This document shows positions 7,612 through 15,008 of a DNA stretch of 15,943 bases, one piece after another; position 1 is the stretch's first letter; each line of letters begins with the position of its first letter. Under the pieces are notes generated by a model. It did no database searches, was not told where the DNA came from, and saw nothing but the letters and a program-made list of their open reading frames with translations. The position numbers and the translations under genes were made by a program. Source of the stretch: Parabacteroides sp. (lineage in GTDB: Bacteria; Bacteroidota; Bacteroidia; Bacteroidales; Tannerellaceae); assembly GCA_020026285.1 (NCBI GenBank), contig JAHHQS010000088.1, forward strand, positions 1 through 15,943, given 5' to 3'.

Positions 7612-8199
7612 ATGATACGGATAGGTATTACCGGAGGTATAGGGAGTGGAAAATCAGTCGTTTCCAGAATTCTTTCATTATATCAGATTCCTGTTTATAT
7701 CGCAGACGATGAAAGTAAAAAACTGACAAACTCATCTCTCATAATCCGGGAGAAACTAACAGATCTCCTGGGTACAGATATTTATACCGAAAAGGGATTG
7801 AACAAGCCTTTACTGGCAACTTCCATTTTCGGAAATAAAACGCTGCTCGAAAAGGTCAACCAGATTATACATCCGGTGGTAAACAGGCATTTCAATGAAT
7901 GGTGTAAATCTCAGAACGCTCCATGCTGTGCCATTGAATCGGCCATTCTCTTTGAATCCGGATTTGATAAATCGGTAGATCTGAGTCTCATGGTCTATGC
8001 TCCCACCGACGTTCGTATTGAAAGAGCCATATTACGTGATCAGACATCCAAAGAAGCTCTGTTGAAACGAATCAACAGCCAGATTTCAGACGAACAGAAA
8101 AAAGAATGGGCAGATTACACAATTATTAACGATGGAAAACAGGCTTTACTTCCACAAATAAAGAAGTTTTTAGAACAAAAAATAAAAAGTTTGCCATAG
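7612..8199 (+). CDS. coaE: Dephospho-CoA kinase
   Basis: CoaE phosphorylates the 3' hydroxyl of dephospho-CoA, the last step of coenzyme A synthesis, in the cytosol. The 195-residue product has the family P-loop GGIGSGKS at 8-15 and the substrate-binding acidic motif ADDESKKL at 31-38 with D33 in the catalytic position. It also has the conserved IHP at 86-88, the ESAILFESG segment (109-117) and the lid region with RIERAILRD and RINSQ. Length matches the usual about 200 residues. It lies 10 bases after the YbbR-like gene in the same operon. No anomaly is seen. Confidence 0.95.
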   Translation: MIRIGITGGIGSGKSVVSRILSLYQIPVYIADDESKKLTNSSLIIREKLTDLLGTDIYTEKGLNKPLLATSIFGNKTLLEKVNQIIHPVVNRHFNEWCKSQNAPCCAIESAILFESGFDKSVDLSLMVYAPTDVRIERAILRDQTSKEALLKRINSQISDEQKKEWADYTIINDGKQALLPQIKKFLEQKIKSLP

Positions 8200-8205
8200 T
8201 TATGT

Positions 8206-8213
8206 TACCTTTG
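8206..8213 (+). promoter_or_regulatory. Promoter -7 box before the DUF5606 gene
   Basis: TACCTTTG lies in the 59-base gap between coaE and the DUF5606 gene. The only nearby TTTG (8190-8193) is too close to be a normal -33 element, so the promoter may be weak or activator-dependent. Confidence 0.4.
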
Positions 8214-8258
8214 CGCATTATAACTTATTATTAATCCAACTAAGTAAAACGAACAATT

Positions 8259-8711
8259 ATGTTGAAGACTATTTTGTCTATTTCTGGACGTCCAGGTCTA
8301 TTCAGACTTGTTTCTCACGGGAAAAATATGTTGATTGTTGAATCATTAACTGACAAGAAGAAAGTACCGGCATACGCTAAAGATAAAGTTATCTCTTTAG
8401 GTGATATCGCTATTTATACAAACGATGGTGAAGTTGCATTACACGAAGTTCTTACAAACATCAAAAATAAAGAGAACGGAGAAAAAGCTTCTATCCCGAC
8501 TTCTGCCAAACCGGATGAACTACGTGCCTATATGGCTGAAATCTTACCAGACTTCGATCATGACCGTGTTTATCCAAGTGACATTAAGAAATTAATCAGC
8601 TGGTATAACCTGCTGGTCAGTGTAGGATTGACAGACTTTACTCCAGCAGAAATTCAGACGGCTTCAAATGAAGATGCTCCTGCTGAAGATGCTCCCAAGA
8701 CAGAAGAATGA
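8259..8711 (+). CDS. DUF5606 family protein
   Basis: This 150-residue cytosolic protein matches DUF5606, a Bacteroidota-restricted family without known function. The N-terminal part (1-60) has the family pattern LKTILSISGRPGLFRLV followed by MLIVESL and KVISLGDIAIY. It looks like a small SH3-like beta barrel. Residues about 85-130 form a helical segment (DELRAYMAEILPDFDHDRVY, then KKLISWYNLL). The last 15 residues are acidic and repetitive (EDAPAEDAPKTEE). No signal peptide or membrane helix is present. It is the last gene of the rightward cluster and ends before a clear terminator. Its conservation next to nusB and yajC suggests a housekeeping role; that is inference. Confidence 0.85.
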   Translation: MLKTILSISGRPGLFRLVSHGKNMLIVESLTDKKKVPAYAKDKVISLGDIAIYTNDGEVALHEVLTNIKNKENGEKASIPTSAKPDELRAYMAEILPDFDHDRVYPSDIKKLISWYNLLVSVGLTDFTPAEIQTASNEDAPAEDAPKTEE

Positions 8712-8743
8712 TTTTCGTCGAACATAAAAATAAATAAATAAAC

Positions 8744-8787
8744 AAGGCCGGAATTTGTCGTAAAACAGAATCCGGCCTTCTTATTTT
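8744..8787 (+). terminator. Terminator after the DUF5606 gene
   Basis: AAGGCCGGA at 8744-8752 pairs perfectly with TCCGGCCTT at 8771-8779. The stem can extend inward past a mismatch, and the tract TTATTTTT follows at 8781-8788. It lies between two convergent genes. The A-rich left flank could also let it work for the minus-strand gene at 8800. Confidence 0.85.
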
Positions 8788-8799
8788 TACATATTTTTT

Positions 8800-9129
8800 T
8801 TACTTCTTCGTTTCTCCATCAACAAAAGCGGTGTATGTCTGGAATATGGCAGCTATCGCCAAAAGAACAACCCACTCCATTTTCCCTTTAAACATAAAGA
8901 TAGAAGCTGCAATCATGAAAAATCCGGAAAAGACTTTAAAGCGATGCAATCTTTTCTGACGGAAATTAAGTTCGACGACAGATTCTGTCAGGTGACAGAC
9001 TGTTATTCCTGCTGCCCCGACTGCAAACAAATAAGGAGCGACCAACCATTTGACCATATATAAGACAGCCCCAGCCAATAACAGGATGGCTGAAACCATA
9101 AACAGTAAATTTCTAACCTTCTGATTCAT
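8800..9129 (-). CDS. Small four-helix membrane protein of unknown function
   Basis: I do not recognise a characterised family. The 109 residues contain four predicted transmembrane helices: about 7-25, 29-48, 65-80 and 84-102. A basic loop (RQKRLHRFK, 57-65) sits between helices two and three, which suggests that loop faces the cytoplasm. The ATG (9127-9129) directly abuts the TAA stop of the upstream septum-protein gene (TAAATG), so translation is probably coupled. The tight linkage suggests the two proteins are made together, but a role in division is only inference. The gene ends close to the terminator at 8744. Confidence 0.8.
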   Translation of the reverse strand: MNQKVRNLLFMVSAILLLAGAVLYMVKWLVAPYLFAVGAAGITVCHLTESVVELNFRQKRLHRFKVFSGFFMIAASIFMFKGKMEWVVLLAIAAIFQTYTAFVDGETKK

Positions 9130-9438
9130 TTATTCCTCTTTAAATATAAACACATCTTCATTATCGCGCTTCATGAAATATTCTTCACGAGCGAACCGCT
9201 CCAGACCATTCTTGTCGGTATGCAGGTCCTCCAATTTCTGACGATTTGTTTCAATCTCCTTTTGATAGAATTTGATTTCCTTCTGCAGCCCACGGATCTT
9301 TTCATCGTATTGATAACGCTTGAACAAATTACTGTCACTGTCCAGACACATCAGTATAAAGACTCCAATCGTAACCAATACATATTTATTGATCCACGCT
9401 AAATATTTATTATAAAAATCCTTAAGATTCGACTTCAT
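9130..9438 (-). CDS. FtsB/DivIC-type septum formation initiator
   Basis: The 102 residues have the layout of the FtsB/DivIC family: a short cytoplasmic N-terminus, one transmembrane helix (about 18-32), and an extracytoplasmic coiled coil rich in K, E and Q (about 42-76). A conserved C-terminal block follows, GLERFAREEYFMKRDNEDVFIF (78-99), close to the E-x-x-A-R-E-x-x-x-M-x-x-x-x-E pattern of the family. These proteins join FtsL and FtsQ/DivIB in the divisome and signal activation of septal wall synthesis. The ATG at 9438 sits just after a good minus-strand promoter. The gene is first in a two-gene operon. Confidence 0.9.
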   Translation of the reverse strand: MKSNLKDFYNKYLAWINKYVLVTIGVFILMCLDSDSNLFKRYQYDEKIRGLQKEIKFYQKEIETNRQKLEDLHTDKNGLERFAREEYFMKRDNEDVFIFKEE

Positions 9439-9454
9439 AAGTTTTTCTTTTCTG

Positions 9455-9484
9455 CAAAGTTAAATGATTTACCAAAAATACAAA
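9455..9484 (-). promoter_or_regulatory. Promoter of the FtsB/DivIC-type operon
   Basis: On the minus strand TAACTTTG (plus 9455-9462) matches the -7 consensus. TTTG (plus 9481-9484) lies 18 bases upstream as a -33 element. This is one of the best full promoters in the window. The leader before the ATG at 9438 is about 10 bases. Confidence 0.65.
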
Positions 9485-9551
9485 AGGATTAGGACCTTTA
9501 CAACTAAAATAAAAAGTTTCTATAATACTTTCCAAGCCCCTTTTTTTCTAC

Positions 9552-9559
9552 TATCTTTG
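9552..9559 (+). promoter_or_regulatory. Promoter -7 box for dnaX
   Basis: TATCTTTG matches the -7 consensus, 32 bases ahead of the dnaX ATG. The -33 region near 9528-9532 is only TTTCC. It lies in the 153-base divergent region shared with the septum-protein operon. Confidence 0.5.
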
Positions 9560-9591
9560 CTTTTTGTTTTAAATAGGATCACTAGAGAATT

Positions 9592-11340
9592 ATGGACAAT
9601 TATATTGTATCGGCTAGAAAATATCGTCCCGACACATTTAAAGATGTTGTTGGACAAAAGGCTTTGACTACGACATTGAAAAATGCCATTCAAAGTAACA
9701 AGTTGGCACATGCATACTTGTTTTGTGGTCCGAGAGGTGTCGGGAAAACTTCCTGTGCACGAATCTTTGCCAAAACAATCAATTGTCTGAATCCGACCGC
9801 CGACGGGGAGGCTTGTAATGAATGCGAATCATGCAGGGCTTTCAACGAGCAGCGTTCCTTCAACATTCACGAACTGGATGCCGCTTCCAACAATTCGGTT
9901 GACGACATGCGTTCGCTCGTTGAAGAAGTTCGTGTGCCGCCGGCAATCAGCAGATATAAAGTATTTATCATCGACGAGGTCCACATGCTGAGTACGGCTG
10001 CCTTCAACGCTTTTCTGAAGACATTGGAAGAACCTCCTCATCATGCCATATTCATTCTGGCTACAACAGAAAGACACAAGGTACTTCCTACCATCCTTTC
10101 CAGATGCCAGACTTATAACTTTTCAAGAATCACAATCGCCGATATTGTAGAACATCTTGAATATGTTGCATCACAGGAAGGTATAAAGACTGAAGCCGAG
10201 GCTTTGAATATTATTGCTCAAAAAGCCGACGGAGGAATGCGCGATGCCCTTTCCATTTTTGATCAGGCAGCAAGTTATACCAATGGTAATATTACTTACA
10301 AGTCCATTATTAACAATCTGAATGTACTGGACTACGACTATTATTTCCAAATGACGGATTTAATCCTGAAAGGGAATATACGGGGTACTTTATTGTTGCT
10401 GAACGAAATTTTAAATAAAGGCTTCGACGGGCAGAACATCATCACGGGTCTGGCCAATCATTTCCGTGATTTACTGGTTTGTAAAGATCCGGCCACATTA
10501 ATTCTGTTTGAAGTGGGAGCCTCTATCCGAGATAAATATATAGAAATTGCCAAACGTTGTTCGGATGCATTTCTTTTCAAGGCTATTGAAATGACAAATA
10601 CATGCGATCAGAACTATCGTTTAAGCAGAAACAAACGATTATTGGTTGAACTGACTTTGATTCAGCTTTGCCAGTTGACGCATCCGATTGAAGAGCCTAA
10701 AAAAAAAGAGACTCTAAGTCCCATTAATCAGGGAGAAGCTCCCAAACAGCCTGCAACGGAAACTGTAACAACGGCAAACAATCAAGCAAAACAACCATAC
10801 AATAATCTGGTTGTTACATCGAATATTCCACCACAGGCTGGTATGGTCCCTGAAAAAAAGCCTGCCGTTACCAGACATACGGCACGACCACCTATGAGTA
10901 CTTCTATTAAAGAAATGGCTCATCCGAAAGAGAAAACAAATGTCAGCCAGCAACAGACACAGCAAGTTGCCGACATGCGTAATGTGTTCAGCGAAACGGA
11001 CCTGCAAGCTGCATGGAAAGATTATGCAAACAGACTGGAAGGAAAAATCTTCCTGAATAACATCATGAACACCTGTGAACCGAAATTACAGGAAAATTTC
11101 TTTTTCGAAATTGGTGTCTATAATCCTGCTATGCAGGAAGAGCTTTTCAATAATGCTATCAATATCCTTTCTGACCTGAGAGTCAAATTGAAGAATTCTC
11201 ACATTCAGATGCGAGTACGTATTTTGCAAACGAACGAGAAACATCTGGCTTACACCAGTTCAGAAAAGTATCAGCACATGCTTGAGATAAATCCTCTGAT
11301 TGAGAAATTACAAAAAGATTTTGACTTACGAACAGAATGA
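9592..11340 (+). CDS. dnaX: DNA polymerase III subunit gamma/tau
   Basis: DnaX forms the ATPase core of the clamp loader that places the beta clamp on primed DNA, and in its long form couples polymerases at the fork. The 582 residues show Walker A GPRGVGKT (46-53), the zinc cysteines C65, C75, C78 and C81, Walker B IIDE (126-129), sensor 1 around FILATTE (154-160) and the arginine finger in SRC (R171). Domain III ends near residue 368. A run of nine A residues (10699-10707, encoding K370-K372) follows exactly there, then a low-complexity P/Q/T/K linker (about 373-455) and a C-terminal domain (about 462-582). Both alternative frames stop within a few codons of the A-run, which suggests a gamma-like short product (see findings). 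The stop overlaps the next start as ATGA. Confidence 0.97.
   Translation: MDNYIVSARKYRPDTFKDVVGQKALTTTLKNAIQSNKLAHAYLFCGPRGVGKTSCARIFAKTINCLNPTADGEACNECESCRAFNEQRSFNIHELDAASNNSVDDMRSLVEEVRVPPAISRYKVFIIDEVHMLSTAAFNAFLKTLEEPPHHAIFILATTERHKVLPTILSRCQTYNFSRITIADIVEHLEYVASQEGIKTEAEALNIIAQKADGGMRDALSIFDQAASYTNGNITYKSIINNLNVLDYDYYFQMTDLILKGNIRGTLLLLNEILNKGFDGQNIITGLANHFRDLLVCKDPATLILFEVGASIRDKYIEIAKRCSDAFLFKAIEMTNTCDQNYRLSRNKRLLVELTLIQLCQLTHPIEEPKKKETLSPINQGEAPKQPATETVTTANNQAKQPYNNLVVTSNIPPQAGMVPEKKPAVTRHTARPPMSTSIKEMAHPKEKTNVSQQQTQQVADMRNVFSETDLQAAWKDYANRLEGKIFLNNIMNTCEPKLQENFFFEIGVYNPAMQEELFNNAINILSDLRVKLKNSHIQMRVRILQTNEKHLAYTSSEKYQHMLEINPLIEKLQKDFDLRTE
10699..10727 (+). promoter_or_regulatory. 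Candidate slippage/frameshift site in dnaX
   Basis: Nine consecutive A residues (10699-10707) are read as AAA AAA AAA GAG in frame. One added A, or a -1 ribosomal slip, gives six new codons (RDSKSH) and TAA at 10725-10727. One lost A, or a +1 shift, gives RL and TAA at 10715-10717. The products would be about 378 or 374 residues, that is, the clamp-loader core alone. A small hairpin GGGAG-AAG-CTCCC lies at 10731-10743. Confidence 0.5.
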
Positions 11341-12095
11341 AACGTATTTACCTGATTGGAATACTCATGCTATTCCAGACTTCTTTGATTAATCTTTGTG
11401 CCAAAACGTCAAAAGACAGTACAGAGATCAAAAAAATCCCGATCGTCGAATATAAGTTTAACCCCAAAACATTAATTCTTCCGGCTTCACTGATTACAGT
11501 TGGAGCGGTAGGAACAGCTATTGACGGGATGAACGACTTTCATTTATTCCATCGAAAAGATTCTGTCAATCGGATTCATGTGGACGATTATCTGGAATGG
11601 GGAATGCTTGGCTGGGTTTTCGCCTGTGATCTGATAGGAAAAGAAAAGCATAACTGGGTAGATCAATTGTGTCTGGTCGGTATAGGAGAAATCATCAATG
11701 CCGGCTTGACAAGAGGAACAAAACTTATTGTGAATGAGAGACGTCCTGATGGAGGTATTCATTCATTTCCCTCCGGTCACACAGCCAATACCTTTTTAGG
11801 TGCCCACATTGCATATAAGGAGTTTAAAGATTCCAATCCGATATTGGCCTATTCGGGATATCTCGTAGGATTATTTGTGGCAGGATCAAGAATACATAAT
11901 AACCGCCACTGGGTTGCCGACGTTATAGCCGGAGCAGGGTACGGTATTTTATCAGCCGAACTTGCTTATCTGGTCTATTTCCCGATTCGAAATGCCATTG
12001 CCCAAAAGATCAATCTGAAAAGAAACAAGAGACTAGTCTTCACTCCAACCTTCAACCAGGGAGGCGGTGGAATCTATTTGTCTTATTCATTTTAA
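11337..12095 (+). CDS. PAP2-family phosphatase, probably periplasm-facing
   Basis: The 252 residues carry all three motifs of the type 2 phosphatidic acid phosphatase superfamily: K129-x6-R136-P137, P145-S-G-H148, and S184-R185-x5-H191-x3-D195. H148 and H191 are the expected catalytic histidines. An N-terminal hydrophobic stretch (about 4-21) looks like a signal peptide or signal anchor, and further hydrophobic helices lie near 46-62, 110-126 and 167-213. This arrangement resembles Bacteroidota lipid phosphatases such as LpxE/LpxF and undecaprenyl-pyrophosphate phosphatases. The substrate cannot be read from the sequence. The C-terminus is glycine-rich and ends IYLSYSF, like a short outer-membrane-type strand. 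The ATG overlaps the dnaX stop (ATGA), implying translational coupling despite unrelated roles. Confidence 0.9.
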   Translation: MKRIYLIGILMLFQTSLINLCAKTSKDSTEIKKIPIVEYKFNPKTLILPASLITVGAVGTAIDGMNDFHLFHRKDSVNRIHVDDYLEWGMLGWVFACDLIGKEKHNWVDQLCLVGIGEIINAGLTRGTKLIVNERRPDGGIHSFPSGHTANTFLGAHIAYKEFKDSNPILAYSGYLVGLFVAGSRIHNNRHWVADVIAGAGYGILSAELAYLVYFPIRNAIAQKINLKRNKRLVFTPTFNQGGGGIYLSYSF

Positions 12096-12136
12096 AACAA
12101 CACATTATATTACTACAGGGAAAGAGTATTTCTAAG

Positions 12137-12156
12137 CTGAAATGAATTCAATTCAG
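12137..12156. repeat. 20-bp dyad over the glnS promoter
   Basis: This 20-base sequence (CTGAA, A, TGAATTCA, A, TTCAG) is a palindrome with nine of ten symmetric pairs and no loop at its centre. It lies 11 bases upstream of the glnS -7 box and so covers the expected -33 region. Lack of a loop favours a protein-binding dyad over an RNA hairpin. Confidence 0.5.
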
Positions 12157-12167
12157 ATAGAAATCAT

Positions 12168-12175
12168 TAACTTTG
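12168..12175 (+). promoter_or_regulatory. Promoter -7 box for glnS
   Basis: TAACTTTG matches the Bacteroidota -7 consensus, 28 bases ahead of the glnS ATG. No good TTG lies at the -33 position; that area is occupied by the dyad at 12137-12156. Confidence 0.55.
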
Positions 12176-12203
12176 TGCCCGTTGAAAAGAAATACATATT
12201 TAT

Positions 12204-13943
12204 ATGAGCGAAATCAATACAAACGAAGTAGAAAGTAAGAAGAGCTTGAACTTTATTGAAGCAGCCGTAGAAAAAGATTTGGCTGAAGGTAAGAACGGAG
12301 GACGTGTACAAACTCGTTTCCCTCCAGAGCCAAACGGTTATCTGCATATTGGCCATGCAAAAGCGATTTGTCTGGACTTTGGAATTGCAGAACGTCATAA
12401 CGGTGTTTGCAACTTACGTTTCGACGATACCAATCCGGTAAAAGAAGATGTTGAATACATTGACTCTATCAAGGAGGATATTGAATGGCTAGGCTTCCAT
12501 TGGAATAATATATATTATGCTTCTGATTATTTCCAACAGCTTTACGACTTTGCAATCACTTTGATCAAGGAAGGTAAAGCTTATGTAGATGAGCAGGATG
12601 CAGAAACTATTGCGAAACAAAAGGGAACTCCTACCCAACCAGGTGTTGAAAGTCCTTATCGTAATCGTCCGATTGAAGAAAGTCTGGATCTTTTCCAAAG
12701 AATGAATGCAGGTGAGTTCGAAGAAGGAAGTATGACGTTACGTGCCAAGATAGACATGGCAAACAGTAATATGCACTTCCGTGATCCGATCATCTATCGT
12801 ATCTTAAAGACTCCACACCATCGTACAGGTTCTCACTGGAAAGTTTACCCAATGTACGACTTTGCTCATGGTCAGAGTGACTTCTTCGAAGGGGTAACTC
12901 ATTCTCTATGTACTTTGGAATTTGTTCCTCACCGTCCATTATATGATTTGTTCATTGACTGGCTGAAAGAAGGCAAGGATCTGGATGACAATCGTCCTCA
13001 TCAGACCGAGTTCAACAAACTAAACCTGAATTATACCTTGATGAGTAAACGTAACCTGCTTACTTTGGTCAAAGAAGGTCTGGTTAACGGATGGGACGAC
13101 CCTCGAATGCCTACACTTTGTGGTTTCCGTCGTCGTGGTTATTCACCAGAGTCAATTCGCAACTTCATCGATAAGATTGGTTATACCACCTACGATGCTT
13201 TGAATGAATTCTCTTTGTTGGAAAGTGCCGTTCGCGAAGACTTGAATACGCGTGCCACCCGAGTTTCAGCCGTATTAGATCCTGTCAAGTTGATTATAAC
13301 AAACTATCCGGAAGGTCAGGTTGAAGAAATGGAAGCTATTAACAATCCGGAAGATCCTGAAGCAGGAAGTCACATGATCGAATTCAGCCGTGAATTATGG
13401 ATGGAACGTGAAGACTTTATGGAAGATGCTCCTAAGAAATTTTTCCGCATGACTCCTGGCAAGGAAGTTCGTTTGAAAAATGCATACATAGTAAAATGTA
13501 CGGGTTGCAAGAAAGACGAAGAAGGTAATATTGTAGAAGTCTATTGTGAATACGATCCAAATACAAAGAGCGGAATGCCTGACAGCAATCGTAAAGTGAA
13601 AGGAACTCTTCACTGGGTAAGCTGTAATCATTGTCTCCCAGCAGAAGTTCGTCTGTACGATCGTCTTTGGGAAGTTGAAAATCCTCGTGATGAACTGGCT
13701 AAATTGAAAGATCAGGGTCTATCTGCTTTGGATGCTATGAAACAGATGATCAACAAAGATTCTTTGACTGTAAAGACTAACTGCTACGTTGAAAAATTCT
13801 TAGCAGATCAGAAACCTCTATCATACTTCCAGTTCCAAAGAATCGGATATTTCAATCTGGATACCGACAGTAAAGAAGGTAAATTAGTATTCAATCGTAC
13901 GGTTTCTCTAAAAGACACTTGGAGTAAGATCAAGAATAAATAA
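12204..13943 (+). CDS. glnS: Glutaminyl-tRNA synthetase
   Basis: GlnRS charges tRNA-Gln with glutamine directly in the cytosol. The 579 residues contain the class I signature PPEPNGYLHIGHAKAI (40-55, HIGH at 48-51), LRFDDTNP (71-78) and the KMSKS variant LMSKR (279-283). All fit GlnRS more closely than GluRS. The C-terminal two-barrel anticodon-binding domain is complete, ending in FNRTVSLKDTW. Compared with E. coli GlnRS (554 residues, from memory), this protein has C432-x2-C435 and C474-x2-C477 where E. coli has no cysteine pairs, which could hold a zinc ion. The codon usage looks typical of a highly expressed gene. It stands alone with its own promoter and a strong terminator. Confidence 0.95.
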   Translation: MSEINTNEVESKKSLNFIEAAVEKDLAEGKNGGRVQTRFPPEPNGYLHIGHAKAICLDFGIAERHNGVCNLRFDDTNPVKEDVEYIDSIKEDIEWLGFHWNNIYYASDYFQQLYDFAITLIKEGKAYVDEQDAETIAKQKGTPTQPGVESPYRNRPIEESLDLFQRMNAGEFEEGSMTLRAKIDMANSNMHFRDPIIYRILKTPHHRTGSHWKVYPMYDFAHGQSDFFEGVTHSLCTLEFVPHRPLYDLFIDWLKEGKDLDDNRPHQTEFNKLNLNYTLMSKRNLLTLVKEGLVNGWDDPRMPTLCGFRRRGYSPESIRNFIDKIGYTTYDALNEFSLLESAVREDLNTRATRVSAVLDPVKLIITNYPEGQVEEMEAINNPEDPEAGSHMIEFSRELWMEREDFMEDAPKKFFRMTPGKEVRLKNAYIVKCTGCKKDEEGNIVEVYCEYDPNTKSGMPDSNRKVKGTLHWVSCNHCLPAEVRLYDRLWEVENPRDELAKLKDQGLSALDAMKQMINKDSLTVKTNCYVEKFLADQKPLSYFQFQRIGYFNLDTDSKEGKLVFNRTVSLKDTWSKIKNK

Positions 13944-13944
13944 T

Positions 13945-14014
13945 TTATCTGATAGATAAGGCTGTATTAAAAACGTCTTGTTAAGATGATATTTAATACA
14001 GCCTGTTTTATTTT
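13945..14014 (+). terminator. Terminator after glnS
   Basis: AGGCTGTATTAAA (13959-13971) pairs perfectly with TTTAATACAGCCT (13992-14004) over 13 bp and is followed by GTTTTATTTT. The loop holds a small inner stem (TCTT/AAGA). A separate 6-bp hairpin (TTATCT-GAT-AGATAA, 13945-13959) directly precedes it and shares its last base. Confidence 0.9.
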
Positions 14015-14075
14015 AAAATCACTCAATCCGAAATGGAATTATAATCAATGAAATCTCTCCTAAAATGAAATTAAT

Positions 14076-14996
14076 ATGAATAGAAATCCAAAAGACTATG
14101 CTTTGATTACTTTAAAAGGAATGGGAATGGGCGCAGCCGATGTCGTTCCCGGAGTTTCCGGAGGAACGATTGCTTTTATCGTAGGAATATACGAAGAACT
14201 GCTCGATTCAATCAAAAGTGTAAACGGCCATAGTCTGAAACTTTTCTTTACCGGCAGATTCAAGGAATTCTGGAAAGCAATAAACGGTAATTTTCTGTTC
14301 TCCCTTCTCCTTGGTATCGGTATCAGTGTGGTATCTCTTGCCCGCATCATCACTTATTTGCTGGTAAACCAACCAGTTCTGATCTGGTCATTCTTCTTCG
14401 GATTAGTACTGGCTTCAACCTGGTTCGTTTCCAAAGATATCAAACAATGGAATTGGAAAAGCATTTTAAGTTTCATCATTGGTGCTGTCGTCGCTTTTTA
14501 TGTCACCATTGCTACACCAGCAGAAACTCCTACTCATCCCTTATTTATTTTCCTATGCGGTATGATTGCCATCTGTGCCATGATTCTTCCAGGCATATCC
14601 GGTAGTTTTATCCTTGTTCTCCTAGGTAAATACTATTATATCATGGATGCTATCAAACACCTGGATTTTGTAGTCCTGGGAGTATTCGGTTGCGGTGCCA
14701 TCCTGGGTATTACTTCTTTTTCACGTATTCTTTCATATGCATTAAAACATTTCCACGATATCACAATCGCTATGCTGGGAGGCTTTATGCTTGGTTCACT
14801 GAATAAAGTATGGCCATGGAAGGAAGTGATAGAAACCTACACTTCTTCAAGTGGTGAAATCAAACCTCTTATTGAAGAAAATATTTATCCAAATGCTCAT
14901 GTCCCTGAAGCTGTTCTGCTGATGGTTACAGGTTTTGCCATGGTATATATTCTTGAAAAGATCTCTATGAGAAGTCATAACAAGACGGCAAAATAA
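14076..14996 (+). CDS. DUF368 / PopT-family polyprenyl-phosphate transporter
   Basis: The 306 residues form a polytopic inner-membrane protein of the DUF368 family. Members of this family, together with DedA proteins, have been shown in other bacteria to return undecaprenyl phosphate across the membrane for reuse in wall and glycan synthesis. Two matching motifs mark an internal repeat: ADVVPGVSGGTIAFIVGIYEE-like at about 21-41 and AMILPGISGSFILVLLGKYY at 168-187, each a re-entrant type PG-x-SG loop. About eight hydrophobic segments are present. The start ATG at 14076 follows a 132-base gap with the glnS terminator; I found no TAnnTTTG box there. It stands alone and is followed by a large hairpin. 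Confidence 0.88.
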   Translation: MNRNPKDYALITLKGMGMGAADVVPGVSGGTIAFIVGIYEELLDSIKSVNGHSLKLFFTGRFKEFWKAINGNFLFSLLLGIGISVVSLARIITYLLVNQPVLIWSFFFGLVLASTWFVSKDIKQWNWKSILSFIIGAVVAFYVTIATPAETPTHPLFIFLCGMIAICAMILPGISGSFILVLLGKYYYIMDAIKHLDFVVLGVFGCGAILGITSFSRILSYALKHFHDITIAMLGGFMLGSLNKVWPWKEVIETYTSSSGEIKPLIEENIYPNAHVPEAVLLMVTGFAMVYILEKISMRSHNKTAK

Positions 14997-15008
14997 GTTT
15001 TCTACTAT

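Noticed and set aside
8722..8742. Short AAAT-type repeats after the DUF5606 gene
   Set aside because: This is simple low-complexity AT-rich spacer next to the terminator, without array structure.
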